From: Xanthobacteraceae bacterium | GTDB taxonomy: Bacteria; Pseudomonadota; Alphaproteobacteria; Rhizobiales; Xanthobacteraceae | Direction of reading: 5' to 3' | DNA: 64,000 nt | Assembly: GCA_019746355.1 (NCBI GenBank) | Contig: JAIESC010000007.1 | Coordinates: 140,945-204,944, forward strand | Shown here: piece by piece, positions 8,384-16,816 of the stretch | Position numbering within the stretch: the first letter of the stretch is position 1 | Layout: each line of letters starts with the position of its first letter | The notes under the pieces: generated by a model | Databases searched by the model: none | Told to the model about the DNA's origin: nothing | Seen by the model: the letters and a program-made list of their open reading frames with translations, nothing else | Made by a program: the position numbers and the translations under genes

Positions 8384-9361
8384 GTGACCATCCACATCCG
8401 ACGACGAGAGTTCCTGATCACGCTCGGCAACATGACCGTGGCGTGGCCGCTCGCCGTGTGCGCGGACCAGCCGAAGGTGCCGACCATCGGTGCACTGGTC
8501 ATTGGCAATATAAGCCCGGAAGAATTCTGGCGGGTGTTTCGGCAGGGACTACGCGATCTAGGCTATATCGAGGGGCAGAACATTCGATTTGAGTTTCGGT
8601 CGGCGCAAGGACAGATCGATCGGCTTCCCGAACTGGCAGCTGAGCTGGTTCGTCTCAAGGTCGATGTCATCGTCACTTGGTTCACGCCCACCGCTTTGGC
8701 GGCAAAGCAAGCGACGCGGGAAATCCCGATCGTGATGGCCGAGACCGGAGATCCGATCGGCACGGGCCTGGTCATGAGCCTTTCCCGACCGGGTGGAAAT
8801 GTCACAGGCATCGCGAGCATAACCGCCGAACTGGCCGGCAAGAGCGTCCAATTGATCCGCGACATGCTGCCGTCGGCGCGCCGGGTCACCGCTCTGGCCA
8901 ACGCGACCGATCCCTTCTCCAAACCTTTCCTCGAACAGATCCAGCGTGGCGGCGAAGCCACCGGAACCGCAATCAAACCTGTCAGGGTCAGCAACAATGA
9001 GGAGTTCGAGAGCGCTTTCGCCGCGATGGAGAGAGAGCGGCCCGACGCCATCATCGTTCAGCCCAGCCTACCGAGCAAGCGCGCCGCCGAGCTGGCGCTG
9101 CAACACCGCGTGCCGGCCGTCTCCGTGCCGCGCTGGTTCGCCGACGAAGGCGGGCTGATGTCGTACTCGGCGATCTATGCGGACCTTTTTCACAAGGCTG
9201 CCGTGTACGTCGACAAAATCCTCAAAGGTGCCCAGCCCGCCGATTTGCCGGTCGAGCAGCCAACTCGTTTCCAACTGGTCATCAACATGAAAACCGCCAG
9301 GGCGCTTGGCATTACCGTGCCGGCGACGCTCCTCGCCCGTGCCGACGAGGTGATCGATTAG
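8384..9361 (+). CDS. ABC transporter substrate-binding protein (ABC_sub_bind family)
   Basis: This is a 325-aa periplasmic receptor of the PF04392 family and a paralogue of the truncated gene at the window start. GTG 8384 is the chosen start because GGAGGG lies five bases upstream. The N-terminus HIRRREFLITLGNMTVAWPL has a twin-arginine-like RRREFL motif before a hydrophobic segment, a common pattern in this family, so Tat export is possible. Family segments include PIVMAETGDPIGTGLV, LSRPGGNVTGI, ILKGAQPADLPVEQP and NMKTARALGITVP. No transporter membrane or ATPase gene is linked. Confidence 0.88.
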   Translation: MTIHIRRREFLITLGNMTVAWPLAVCADQPKVPTIGALVIGNISPEEFWRVFRQGLRDLGYIEGQNIRFEFRSAQGQIDRLPELAAELVRLKVDVIVTWFTPTALAAKQATREIPIVMAETGDPIGTGLVMSLSRPGGNVTGIASITAELAGKSVQLIRDMLPSARRVTALANATDPFSKPFLEQIQRGGEATGTAIKPVRVSNNEEFESAFAAMERERPDAIIVQPSLPSKRAAELALQHRVPAVSVPRWFADEGGLMSYSAIYADLFHKAAVYVDKILKGAQPADLPVEQPTRFQLVINMKTARALGITVPATLLARADEVID

Positions 9362-9559
9362 CATTCATGTCTGTTTGTGGCACCTCTCCGGCCTCGGCGA
9401 ATGTCTGCTCTCACATTGGTGTTCAGGGGTAAAGCCGACCTGTGAAAAATCGGCCCAAACCGCTAAAAATGACCCACCGCTGCCGTTCGCAGTTCGGATT
9501 GTCTGCGGCGCAAATCGACTGTTGCGATTGCACCGCAGAGCGTTCGTTCGAGGCAACCG

Positions 9560-10231
9560 ATGTCTGACAACGCGTTGTCGCTCTATGACGACTTCCTGCG
9601 CGACACGGGGGTCGATCGCTTGCAAAAAATCCTGGCACGCTATGAGCTGTTCAAGTTGGTCAAGGACTTGCCGGGCGACATCGTCGAATGCGGCGTTTTC
9701 AAAGGGGCCGGCATCTACACCTGGGTCAAGCTCCTGCAACTGTTCAGGCCGCGCTCGACGACGCGGGTGGTCGGCTTCGATTTTTTTGCGACTGATCGTG
9801 GTGCGGCAACCCTTAGGTATGCGGAGGACAGGGAGTGTCTCGATGTGCATGCCGAAGGCTGGGAGCAACCGGACGTGATCAAACGCAATTGCGCCAAATG
9901 GGGCTTCGAACGGGTCGATCTGATCGCCGGCGATGTCAGCCGGACGACGAAGCAATTTGCCGAGCGCGCGCTCGGCGCGCGGATTGCGCTGCTGTACCTC
10001 GACGTCGATAATTATGAAGGCACCAAGGCGATCTTGCAGAATCTTCATCCTCTGGTCGTGCCGGGCGGGGTCGTGGTGTTCGACGAATATGGCCTTCACG
10101 GCTATGGCGAATCCAACGCCGTCGAAGAATATTTTGCCGGCCAGGCGGTCGAATTGCGAAGCCTGCCGTGGGCTGCAACGCCGTCGGCGTATATGATCAA
10201 GACCAAAGTGTCGTCGCGACTCGACGGCTGA
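9560..10231 (+). CDS. TylF/MycF-like class I SAM-dependent O-methyltransferase
   Basis: This 223-aa protein matches the macrocin O-methyltransferase (TylF/MycF, PF05711) pattern, enzymes that methylate sugar hydroxyls using S-adenosylmethionine and Mg2+. The SAM-binding entry GDIVECGVFKGAG is at about residues 37–49, a second strand RVVGFDFF at about 71–78, and the metal/catalytic region LLYLDVDNYEGTK followed by PGGVVVFDEYG is at about 144–180. There is no signal peptide, so it is cytoplasmic. Sugar biosynthesis genes are absent nearby; the next genes are a 39-aa frame and a polysaccharide deacetylase. It could act on surface glycans, but that is inference. The upstream 200 bp holds no other recognisable feature. 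Confidence 0.75.
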   Translation: MSDNALSLYDDFLRDTGVDRLQKILARYELFKLVKDLPGDIVECGVFKGAGIYTWVKLLQLFRPRSTTRVVGFDFFATDRGAATLRYAEDRECLDVHAEGWEQPDVIKRNCAKWGFERVDLIAGDVSRTTKQFAERALGARIALLYLDVDNYEGTKAILQNLHPLVVPGGVVVFDEYGLHGYGESNAVEEYFAGQAVELRSLPWAATPSAYMIKTKVSSRLDG

Positions 10232-10321
10232 GAGAGACCCGCGGGCTGATGCGACTATTGAATAGCCGATGATATTTGCTGCAGTTGCTCACGGCGGTAT
10301 CTGGCACATAGCGACGCTTTT

Positions 10322-10359
10322 TTATGACCGCTCCGCGATCTTATGCCCGCTCTGCGATC
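10322..10359. repeat. imperfect 19-bp tandem repeat, two units
   Basis: Two adjacent 19-base units (TTATGACCGCTCCGCGATC, then the same with two substitutions) lie in the non-coding interval between the methyltransferase and the 39-aa frame. The interval 10232–10489 holds no other clear gene. Confidence 0.7.
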
Positions 10360-10489
10360 GCTATCGGAACAACAGCAGACATTCAGTTGGCCACGCCCAG
10401 CGAGCCGAATTTGTGAGTACTGCCTGAACTCATAGACCGGTGGCGCGGAACGCAGGGCCGCAGGTGCCGCCGGGAAGGGGAGGCAGGGC

Positions 10490-10609
10490 ATGTTCGGCTG
10501 GCGCAAGCGCATCGGCTACGTCGAAGCCTTGATCCGGCAGGTGCAGGCCACGCCGGAAGGCGTGGTCGCAAGGCTGCGCGAATGGCGCGCCGTGCCGAAG
10601 CCGCGGTGA
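10490..10609 (+). CDS. possible 39-aa basic small protein
   Basis: This short frame begins at ATG 10490, six to seven bases after a strong GGGGAGG ribosome site, and ends at TGA 10607. The product (MFGWRKRIGYVEALIRQVQA at its start) is basic, has three Trp-containing motifs and a predicted amphipathic helix, and ends VPKPR. It has no homologue known to me. It precedes the polysaccharide deacetylase gene with 94 bases between. The strong ribosome site is the main support. Confidence 0.35.
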   Translation: MFGWRKRIGYVEALIRQVQATPEGVVARLREWRAVPKPR

Positions 10610-10703
10610 TGGCAGGTCTGCGATCCGGCGAGCTTGGAACGGCGCTCTCGGGTCCGTAGGATGCGCCGGGCATCTCCATCGAAAGCGATAAGGCTCGCGC
10701 GCC

Positions 10704-11597
10704 ATGAAACTGAAGAAACACAACCGCTATGCCTATTCGCCGATCACCGAGCGGCAGGACTTCATGTGGCCGGGCAATAAGCGCATCGCCTTCTATTGCG
10801 CGCTGAATGTCGAGCATTTCAGCTTTGGCGAAGGTCTCGGCCATACACCGACGGCGCTCGGCCCTCAGCCCGATGTTCGCAATTTCGGCTGGCGCGATTA
10901 CGGTCTGCGCGTCGGCATCTGGCGCATTTTCGACGTGATGGACGAATTGAAGCTGCCGATGTGCCACCTGCTCAATGCTTCGGTCTGTGAGGAGATGCCG
11001 CAGATCGCCGCGCGCATTCGCCAGCGTGGCGACGAAGTGATCGGCCATGGCTATACGAACTCCGAGCGCCAATCCGACATGGATGAAGCGACCGAGGCCG
11101 CAATGATCGCGCACGCGACCAGGACGCTGGCCGAGAGTTGCGGGCGACGCCCCTATGGTTGGATGGGCCCGTGGATTTCAGAGACGGCCGTGACGCCCGA
11201 CCTGCTGCAGGAGAACGGCTATACGTTCCTGATGGACTGGCCGGCCGACGATCAGCCGTTCTGGATGAAGACGCGCGCGGGCCGCATCATGTCGGTGCCT
11301 TACCCGATCGAGATCAACGATACGCCGACGATGCTCAGCCGCGCCCAGCCCGCGACGGACTTCCATCGCATGATCCTCGATCAGTTCGAGGAAATGCTGC
11401 GGCTTTCGCAGAAGCAGTCCCTCGTGTTCGGCATCTCCATGCACACGTTCTGCACGGGTCAGCCGTTCCGGCTCGCACAGGTGCGGCAAGCCCTGCAAAC
11501 ACTCATGAAGCATCCGGGATTCGACAAGGTGTGGGTGACGACGCCCGGCGGAATCGCCGAGCACGCGGCCAGGCTGCCGACGGCCTGCGTGCCCTAA
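10704..11597 (+). CDS. polysaccharide deacetylase family protein (PuuE-like)
   Basis: This 297-aa cytoplasmic-type NodB-homology carbohydrate esterase fold protein has the N-terminal layout of PuuE-like and peptidoglycan-deacetylase-like amidohydrolases. The segments WPGNKRIAFYCALNVEHFSF, RDYGLRVGIWRIFDVMDE, EVIGHGYTNSERQ (family His position) and GWMGPWISET are visible. In this subfamily the canonical metal triad is only partly retained, so activity may be on amides or ureido compounds rather than polysaccharide. There is no signal peptide. It shares the R.YG.RVGIWR signature with the second family member at 48583–49506. Confidence 0.75.
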   Translation: MKLKKHNRYAYSPITERQDFMWPGNKRIAFYCALNVEHFSFGEGLGHTPTALGPQPDVRNFGWRDYGLRVGIWRIFDVMDELKLPMCHLLNASVCEEMPQIAARIRQRGDEVIGHGYTNSERQSDMDEATEAAMIAHATRTLAESCGRRPYGWMGPWISETAVTPDLLQENGYTFLMDWPADDQPFWMKTRAGRIMSVPYPIEINDTPTMLSRAQPATDFHRMILDQFEEMLRLSQKQSLVFGISMHTFCTGQPFRLAQVRQALQTLMKHPGFDKVWVTTPGGIAEHAARLPTACVP

Positions 11598-11631
11598 AGC
11601 GCTCTCCAGTTGGCATGCACCAGCCTGTCCA

Positions 11632-11662
11632 CGTCATGGCCGGGACAAGCCCTGCCATGACG
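11632..11662. repeat. short palindromic repeat (GTCATGGC family)
   Basis: A 9-bp perfect stem (CGTCATGGC / GCCATGACG) with a 13-base loop lies between two convergent genes. The sequence resembles the longer GTCATGGCCGGG-type element at 61702–61826. It may double as a bidirectional terminator, although no T-run follows. Confidence 0.5.
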
Positions 11663-11699
11663 ACGGATGATTCAGTGCGAGTGGAAAACGCTCTACCCG

Positions 11700-12047
11700 T
11701 CAGGCCCGCGTCCGGGATCCCGCGTGTGACCCGTCCGCCGGGACGAACGCCGACGGCCGGCCCCACAGGACCACGCCGCCGCTCATGCCGGCCGGATAGA
11801 ACCGCACCTGCCACAATCCACCCGGCACAGCCTGCACCATCCGGGTGCGGATGCCGGGTTCGGAGCGGAGGCAGCCCATCGCCTGCAGGACGACCTGGCT
11901 TTTGGCCACCGGAGGCGCGGTTGCGGTTTCGAGACTGTCGGCGCTCAGGCATAGAATTGCGTTCGGCGCAGTGACCAGATCGTCCTGGTCAGCCGACGCA
12001 GCGCCGGTGCTCAGGACGGCGCAGAGAATGGCGAGTTGAATGCGCAT
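11700..12047 (-). CDS. hypothetical secreted protein, 115 aa
   Basis: No family is recognised. The N-terminus MRIQLAILCAVLSTGAASA is a classical signal peptide. The mature part has two Cys (ILCLSADS and MGCLRSEPG), which could form a disulphide, and a Trp/Phe-containing stretch GGLWQVRFYPAGMSGG. The C-terminus is low complexity. It is convergent with the deacetylase gene and lies 61 bases downstream of the uup-like gene. Confidence 0.55.
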   Translation of the reverse strand: MRIQLAILCAVLSTGAASADQDDLVTAPNAILCLSADSLETATAPPVAKSQVVLQAMGCLRSEPGIRTRMVQAVPGGLWQVRFYPAGMSGGVVLWGRPSAFVPADGSHAGSRTRA

Positions 12048-12108
12048 GGGTGGGCCTCACCGCGCATCAACGCACCGCAGAACTTTACGTTCCGTTGCGA
12101 AGGGGTTG

Positions 12109-13917
12109 CTACCCGCCGCCGAGTTCCTCGCGCAGGATTTCCAGCTCCAGCCAGCGTTCCTCGGCCTCGGCGAGCCTGGTCTGCACCGCGCCGAGCGCCG
12201 CGGTTGTCTGCTCGAACCCCGTGCGGTCGCGCGCGAAGAACTCCGGATCGCCCAGCTTCTGCTGCAGCGTGCGGCCCTCGGCCTCGAGGTCGGCGATGGT
12301 CTTCGGCAGGGTCGCCAGCGCATGCTTCTCGTTGAAGCTGAGCTTGCGCCTTTTCTCCGGCGCCGGGGCCGTGACCTTCCGCTCCTTCGCGGCCTTCGCC
12401 ACCGGCTTCGGCGCCTCGCGCGCGAGATCCGCGCCGCGCTGTGCCAGCATGTCGGTGTAGCCGCCGGCATATTCGATCCAGCGGCCGTTGCTCTCCGGCA
12501 CGATCACGCTGCTGACCAGCCGGTCGAGAAAGTCCCGGTCGTGGCTGATCAGCAGCACGGTGCCGGCATATTCGCCGATCATGTTCTCCAGCACGTCGAG
12601 CGTTTCGAGATCGAGGTCGTTGGTAGGCTCGTCGAGCACCAGCAGGTTCGACGGCCTCGCCAGCGTCTGCGCCAGCATCAGCCGGCCGCGTTCGCCGCCC
12701 GACAGCTTTTCCAGCGGCGTGCGCGCCTGCTCCGGCGTGAACAGAAAGTCCTTCATGTAGCCGATCACATGCCGCCGTTGTCCGCCCACCTCGACCGTGT
12801 CGCTGCCGCCGCCGGTCAGCGCGTCGGAAACGGTGGTGGTGGGTGACAGGCTGTCGCGGTGCTGGTCGAGGGTCGCCATCTGCACGGTCGTGCCGAGCTT
12901 CACCGAGCCCGCGTCGGGCGCAAGCGCGCCGGTCAGAAGCGTCACCAGCGTGGTCTTGCCGCTGCCGTTCGGGCCGACCACGCCGATGCGGTCGCCGCGC
13001 AGCACGCGCGTGGAGAAATCCCGCACCACGGCGCGCTCGCCGAAGCTCTTGCCGATGCCCTTGGCCTCGATCACCAGTGCGCCGGACGGCGCCGCCTCGC
13101 TCGCCGCGATCTCGGCCGAGCCCGTCGGCCCGCGATGCGTGCGGCGCGTCTCGCGCAGCGCCTGCAAGTTCGCGAGCCGCTTGACGTTGCGCTTTCGTCG
13201 CGCGGTGACGCCGTAGCGCAGCCAGTGCTCCTCGGCGACGATCTTGCGGTCGAGCTTGTGCTGCGCGAGCTCCTCCTCGGCCAGCACCTGATCGCGCCAG
13301 TCCTCGAAATCGGCGAAGCCGCGCTCGATCCGCCGCGTCGTGCCGCGGTCGAGCCAAACCGTGCTGCGCGACAGGTTGGCCAGGAACCGGCGGTCGTGGC
13401 TGATCATCACGATCGCGGTGCGGCTTCCCTCCAGCTCGCGTTCCAGCCATTCGATGGTGGTGAGGTCGAGATGGTTGGTCGGCTCGTCAAGCAGCAGGAT
13501 GTCCGGGTCGGGCGCGAGCACGCGCGCCAGCGCCGCGCGCCGCGCCTCGCCGCCCGAGAGGCGCCGCGGCTCCTCATTGCCGCTGAGGCCCAGCGCATCG
13601 AGCATCTGCCGCGCCTGATGCGGTCCGTCGTGCGGGCCCAGGCCCGCCTCGACATAGGCGAGCACGGTCGGCGCGTCGCCGAAGTCGGGCTCCTGCGCAA
13701 GGTAGCGGACCGACGCGCCGGGCTGCGCGAACACCGAGCCGCTGTCGGGCTCGACCGTACCGGCGGCGATCTTCAGCAGCGTCGATTTGCCGGAGCCGTT
13801 CCGGCCGACCAGGCAGACGCGCTCGCCGGCTGCGACCGAAAGCTCGGCCGAGGTGAGCAGCGGCGTGCCGCCGAAGGTGAGGGCGATGTCTTTGAGCTGG
13901 AGGAGAGGCGCTGGCAT
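12109..13917 (-). CDS. uup: ABC-F family ATPase, Uup-like
   Basis: This is a soluble, ribosome-associated tandem ABC ATPase (602 aa) without membrane spans. Domain 1 carries the Walker A GRNGSGKST near residue 38, signature RLSGGEARRAALARVL and Walker B ILLLDEPTNHLD. Domain 2 carries GPNGSGKTT near 315, signature KLSGGERGRLMLAQTL and LLVLDEPTNDLD. Between them is the charged ABC-F linker, and the last ~70 residues are a Lys/Glu-rich coiled coil, as in Uup. Uup is linked to translation and to precise excision of transposons. The gene stands alone. Confidence 0.88.
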   Translation of the reverse strand: MPAPLLQLKDIALTFGGTPLLTSAELSVAAGERVCLVGRNGSGKSTLLKIAAGTVEPDSGSVFAQPGASVRYLAQEPDFGDAPTVLAYVEAGLGPHDGPHQARQMLDALGLSGNEEPRRLSGGEARRAALARVLAPDPDILLLDEPTNHLDLTTIEWLERELEGSRTAIVMISHDRRFLANLSRSTVWLDRGTTRRIERGFADFEDWRDQVLAEEELAQHKLDRKIVAEEHWLRYGVTARRKRNVKRLANLQALRETRRTHRGPTGSAEIAASEAAPSGALVIEAKGIGKSFGERAVVRDFSTRVLRGDRIGVVGPNGSGKTTLVTLLTGALAPDAGSVKLGTTVQMATLDQHRDSLSPTTTVSDALTGGGSDTVEVGGQRRHVIGYMKDFLFTPEQARTPLEKLSGGERGRLMLAQTLARPSNLLVLDEPTNDLDLETLDVLENMIGEYAGTVLLISHDRDFLDRLVSSVIVPESNGRWIEYAGGYTDMLAQRGADLAREAPKPVAKAAKERKVTAPAPEKRRKLSFNEKHALATLPKTIADLEAEGRTLQQKLGDPEFFARDRTGFEQTTAALGAVQTRLAEAEERWLELEILREELGGG

Positions 13918-14011
13918 GGCGCGCCATCTACGAGACGGAAGGCAGGAAAGGCAATATCAACGGCGCGAAGCCACACCGCAAATGACTGACTTGCAGGTGA
14001 TGGGGGGAGCG

Positions 14012-14785
14012 CTAGGAGGTGGACAGGCGCGGGCCCTCGGCACGAGGGGTAGGCATACCGTCCCATGTGCGGCCATCCAACATGCGCCCAGATTTCTTTT
14101 TGTTCACGCCGCCCCATTGCTTGAAATGAAATGCAACACGCGACGATTGGCATTGGTGATGAATGGACCGCACCCAATTTTCTTGAATTTGTCGCGCGCC
14201 TGGACCACTTTCTCCGCCAACAATGACCCAATCAATTTGGCTGAGATTTAGTTGATCCAGCGGGCCGAGCAGAGGTTCTAAACTTAAAAATTTTACCTCT
14301 GCGTCGGTTTCCCGCAGATGATCAATGCGCCAAGCGTAATCTTGATTTTCAACACTTACACCCATCCAGATGTTTGGCGTCCAAGTCAGAAATTTAGACA
14401 CCTCTTTCAATCGTTCTGCTCTTTTTGTCAGAACTTGATATGTATGGTGGGAAGTTTCATTCATTGTCTTGAAAACACGGCTTATATATTCAAGTGGCAC
14501 GTCCTCATGAAATAGATCGGACATGCTGTTTACAAAAATCAATTTTCCAGTCTTCCAACGACGTGGAATTTCAAGCGAGGCAGTGTCGAGCCTAATGACA
14601 CCATTCCATTTCGCCCGGCCGCCCGACTTGCGTGTGGTCCCTTGGTATTTTTCTTGCCCCATTGCACCTAGTCGCGCTGCGAGTCGCATCGCGTAGCAGT
14701 TTGTGCAACCCGGAGATATAACCGCGCAGCCAGCAACGGGATTCCAAGTAGCCTCAGTCCATTCGATTCTTGAATTGTTAGCCAT
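14012..14785 (-). CDS. DUF5131 / phage Gp37-Gp68 family three-Cys-motif protein
   Basis: This 257-aa protein belongs to PF07505 (DUF5131, Gp37/Gp68), the three-Cys-motif family paired with TcmP. Its Cys cluster C20-x6-C27-x2-C30 lies in GCAVISPGCTNCYAMR, directly after the diagnostic IEWTEATWNPVAG. Later segments (KLIFVNSMSDLFHEDVP, TYQVLTKRAERL, NIWMGVSVEN, FLSLEPLLGPL, WVIVGGESG) look like successive strands of a radical-SAM-type barrel of the SplB kind, so an Fe-S cluster and radical SAM chemistry are plausible; this is inference. Its start overlaps the tcmP stop by 8 bases, so translation is coupled. The region is visibly AT-richer than the surroundings, which suggests transfer. Confidence 0.85.
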   Translation of the reverse strand: MANNSRIEWTEATWNPVAGCAVISPGCTNCYAMRLAARLGAMGQEKYQGTTRKSGGRAKWNGVIRLDTASLEIPRRWKTGKLIFVNSMSDLFHEDVPLEYISRVFKTMNETSHHTYQVLTKRAERLKEVSKFLTWTPNIWMGVSVENQDYAWRIDHLRETDAEVKFLSLEPLLGPLDQLNLSQIDWVIVGGESGPGARQIQENWVRSIHHQCQSSRVAFHFKQWGGVNKKKSGRMLDGRTWDGMPTPRAEGPRLSTS

Positions 14786-15905
14786 GCGTCTGACCCGGAA
14801 AGATTACAATGACGTTGTCGCCGAACGTCGGCTGACCCTTACGCTTGGGTCGCTTATGAGCTGGTGGATTGGTCGCAATTTTTTCCTCAGCCTCTAACTG
14901 CATTAGCGCTGCTTTATAGTTGCGAAGAACAAATCTCTTCCCAATGTTGTGACGCTCAAAGACCTCCAGCATCGTCAGCGTTCGTCCGGCAAAGCACGTC
15001 ACTAGGTCATCAGCCAAGTGTTCGAGGGGCCGATCCAGTGAAAAGAGGAGCGGCGTTTCATATTCGCTGAGGGAATTTGAGTATGCGAAAGAGGGGACTC
15101 CCTGATCGAACTCGGAGCTTTCTGCGGCCATGATTTCTTTCATCACATTGTAGGCTAGCTTTGCCTTCGTAACGAAGATTAGGTGATGGGATGTTCTTTC
15201 CTGGCCGGGCCGCTTGAAGGTAAACGGCAGGACATACGGAAACCCCATTTCAGCGAGCGCTTGCGAGAATGATTCCAATATGAGTTTTTCCCGTTCGCTG
15301 GGGCGCTTGTCCGTTAGCTTCCCGCGCAATTCCATCAATCTCTGTCTGCCGAACAATGCGAGCGTGTGATCCTCGAATATTTCATTGTCGATGGCTGCAT
15401 TGATTCTGGCATAGCTGAAAAACAGGATTAGGTCGCAACCCCAATCCTTTAGCATCGCGCGAAGCAGCTTTAGTGTGACGCCCTTGTATCCAAACGGATC
15501 AATAAAGGAGAAAGAGGGTGGTAGCGGTTTCGAAAAGAGAGCGGCTATTTCATCGTCGATGTCGAGTTCGAATACTTCTGGTTGATGTTCCAATTTCTCG
15601 ACACCAATTATGGCGGCAATATTCTCGCGGAGCTCATCTGCATGTTTGTGATCATTGAAGATGGATTTTAGAAATCTGCAGAGGTCCGGATTCCTCACGG
15701 CCTCTTCCAGGATCAAGATGGGTGTCGATTTCGATCCGTCATTGTACTTTCCAGGACCTGCGTACAAATCAAAATAGGCTAGGCCTTTGGCCCATTGCTT
15801 TGCGTGAGGGATCATCACCCTGCTCCAGAAGGCAAAGTACTTCGTGACGATCCGTGCCTTGATGAGTGAAGCTTCAGACTGTGCATCGTAAAAGTCCTCT
15901 GGCAC
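14778..15905 (-). CDS. tcmP: three-Cys-motif partner protein TcmP
   Basis: This is the TcmP-family partner of DUF5131 proteins. The GTG start at 15905 (375 aa) is preferred because a G-rich ribosome site sits just upstream, the protein then opens PEDFYDAQSEASLIKARIV like family members, and the LexA promoter lies just upstream; a longer TTG start at 15974 would put the LexA box inside the gene. A glycine-rich AYFDLYAGPGKY (about residues 43–54) and a SFIDPFGYKG motif further on resemble a nucleotide- or SAM-binding Rossmann fold. The enzymatic role is unknown. It heads a two-gene SOS-type operon with DUF5131 and is AT-richer than flanking DNA. Confidence 0.8.
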   Translation of the reverse strand: MPEDFYDAQSEASLIKARIVTKYFAFWSRVMIPHAKQWAKGLAYFDLYAGPGKYNDGSKSTPILILEEAVRNPDLCRFLKSIFNDHKHADELRENIAAIIGVEKLEHQPEVFELDIDDEIAALFSKPLPPSFSFIDPFGYKGVTLKLLRAMLKDWGCDLILFFSYARINAAIDNEIFEDHTLALFGRQRLMELRGKLTDKRPSEREKLILESFSQALAEMGFPYVLPFTFKRPGQERTSHHLIFVTKAKLAYNVMKEIMAAESSEFDQGVPSFAYSNSLSEYETPLLFSLDRPLEHLADDLVTCFAGRTLTMLEVFERHNIGKRFVLRNYKAALMQLEAEEKIATNPPAHKRPKRKGQPTFGDNVIVIFPGQTHG

Positions 15906-15923
15906 CGTCTGCCCCCCAGCTGG

Positions 15924-15964
15924 CCCGCCCGCACAAGTTGCGACTACTAGAACATATAAAGAAC
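15924..15964 (-). promoter_or_regulatory. LexA-controlled promoter of the tcmP–DUF5131 operon
   Basis: The plus strand carries a perfect alphaproteobacterial LexA box GAAC-ATATAAA-GAAC at 15950–15964. Read on the gene strand, a -35-like TTGGCA lies just upstream of it and a -10-like TCTAGT follows after exactly 17 bases, so the box fills the promoter spacer. The imuA promoter has the same kind of -10 (TCTACT). Repression by LexA and induction by DNA damage are therefore expected. Confidence 0.8.
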
Positions 15965-15987
15965 AAATTGCCAAATCATTAACAATA

Positions 15988-16530
15988 TCAAATACAACGA
16001 GGGGTCGTCCTCACTGGACTGCCTACTGATTCTCTTTGATAAAGTTCGCCTCCTGCTTGATCGTCTTCAAAAGCCTCAGTCTCCCGTTCTCGAACACATA
16101 AATGCCGGCCCATGTCGCCCTTCTTCTCGTTGCGCGCGCCCGACATCGCGATCAGGCGGCTGTTGTGGCGGAAGTCGATGGCTTCAAACTTGTCGTGCGT
16201 CTCGAACCAGCTTGAGGCCGACTGCAGCGCGATCATCCGGCCGCTCTTCGGCTCGACGATCGCGCCCCAGATGCAGGTCGAACCGCAGCCCACCACCGCC
16301 AGGAAATAGCGGCCGGCGAAGTTCGTCCGGCTGTCGAGATGGCCGACCGTGTCCTGCAGCCGCAGCCGCGGGTCGTCGCCCCAGCCTTTCGGCACCTTCG
16401 GTTTCGCCACCCTCAGGCATGAAAGGTTCGCCACCGGATAGTCGGCGAAGCGCGGCGCGCGATCCTTGCCCTGCGCCGGCGCGGCGGCGGCCAGCGCAAC
16501 AATCGTGAAAATTGCGACCGCGTGGCGCAT
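15988..16530 (-). CDS. hypothetical secreted protein with apparent C-terminal frameshift
   Basis: Starting at ATG 16530 (GGGAGGA ribosome site) the product is 180 aa with a signal peptide (MRHAVAIFTIVALAAAAPA). The mature domain contains RTNFAGRYFLAVVGCGSTC and LIAMSGARNEKKGDM, a pattern seen in small exported proteins of unknown function. After GDM the reading frame turns into an implausible charged tail. Dropping one G in the GGGCC run near 16108–16111 restores AGIYVFENGRLRLLKTIKQE and a stop at 16023, a sensible conserved-looking C-terminus. So this is a recent frameshift or a sequencing error. The function is unknown. Confidence 0.6.
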   Translation of the reverse strand: MRHAVAIFTIVALAAAAPAQGKDRAPRFADYPVANLSCLRVAKPKVPKGWGDDPRLRLQDTVGHLDSRTNFAGRYFLAVVGCGSTCIWGAIVEPKSGRMIALQSASSWFETHDKFEAIDFRHNSRLIAMSGARNEKKGDMGRHLCVRERETEAFEDDQAGGELYQRESVGSPVRTTPRCI

Positions 16531-16610
16531 CGGTCCTCCCCCGGGCGGCGTTACTATAGGAGGACATAACGGGTGCCAAACACGCGCGCAAACCAACCCG
16601 GAGCGCAACG

Positions 16611-16802
16611 ATGGAATCGAAAGATGCCTTCCCCGCGCAGGTCATGATGATGGTGGGCGTGGCGCTGGAAGAGCTTCAGCGGTCGGAGGCGGAAACCGAC
16701 CTCAACCGGATTCGCAATCTGATCATGAGCGCGCAATCGACCTTGACCGAGCTGCACGCGCTTGCGTCCAGGACCGACGCCGACACGCCAAACACGGCTT
16801 GA
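16611..16802 (+). CDS. conserved-looking 63-aa hypothetical protein
   Basis: This is a small acidic, helical cytoplasmic protein (MESKDAFPAQVMMMVGVALE at its start) with no recognised domain. It is followed after 15 bases by a textbook terminator, which supports a real transcription unit. Its start is 80 bases from the divergent secreted-protein gene. Confidence 0.55.
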   Translation: MESKDAFPAQVMMMVGVALEELQRSEAETDLNRIRNLIMSAQSTLTELHALASRTDADTPNTA

Positions 16803-16816
16803 TACGCAGCGAGACA

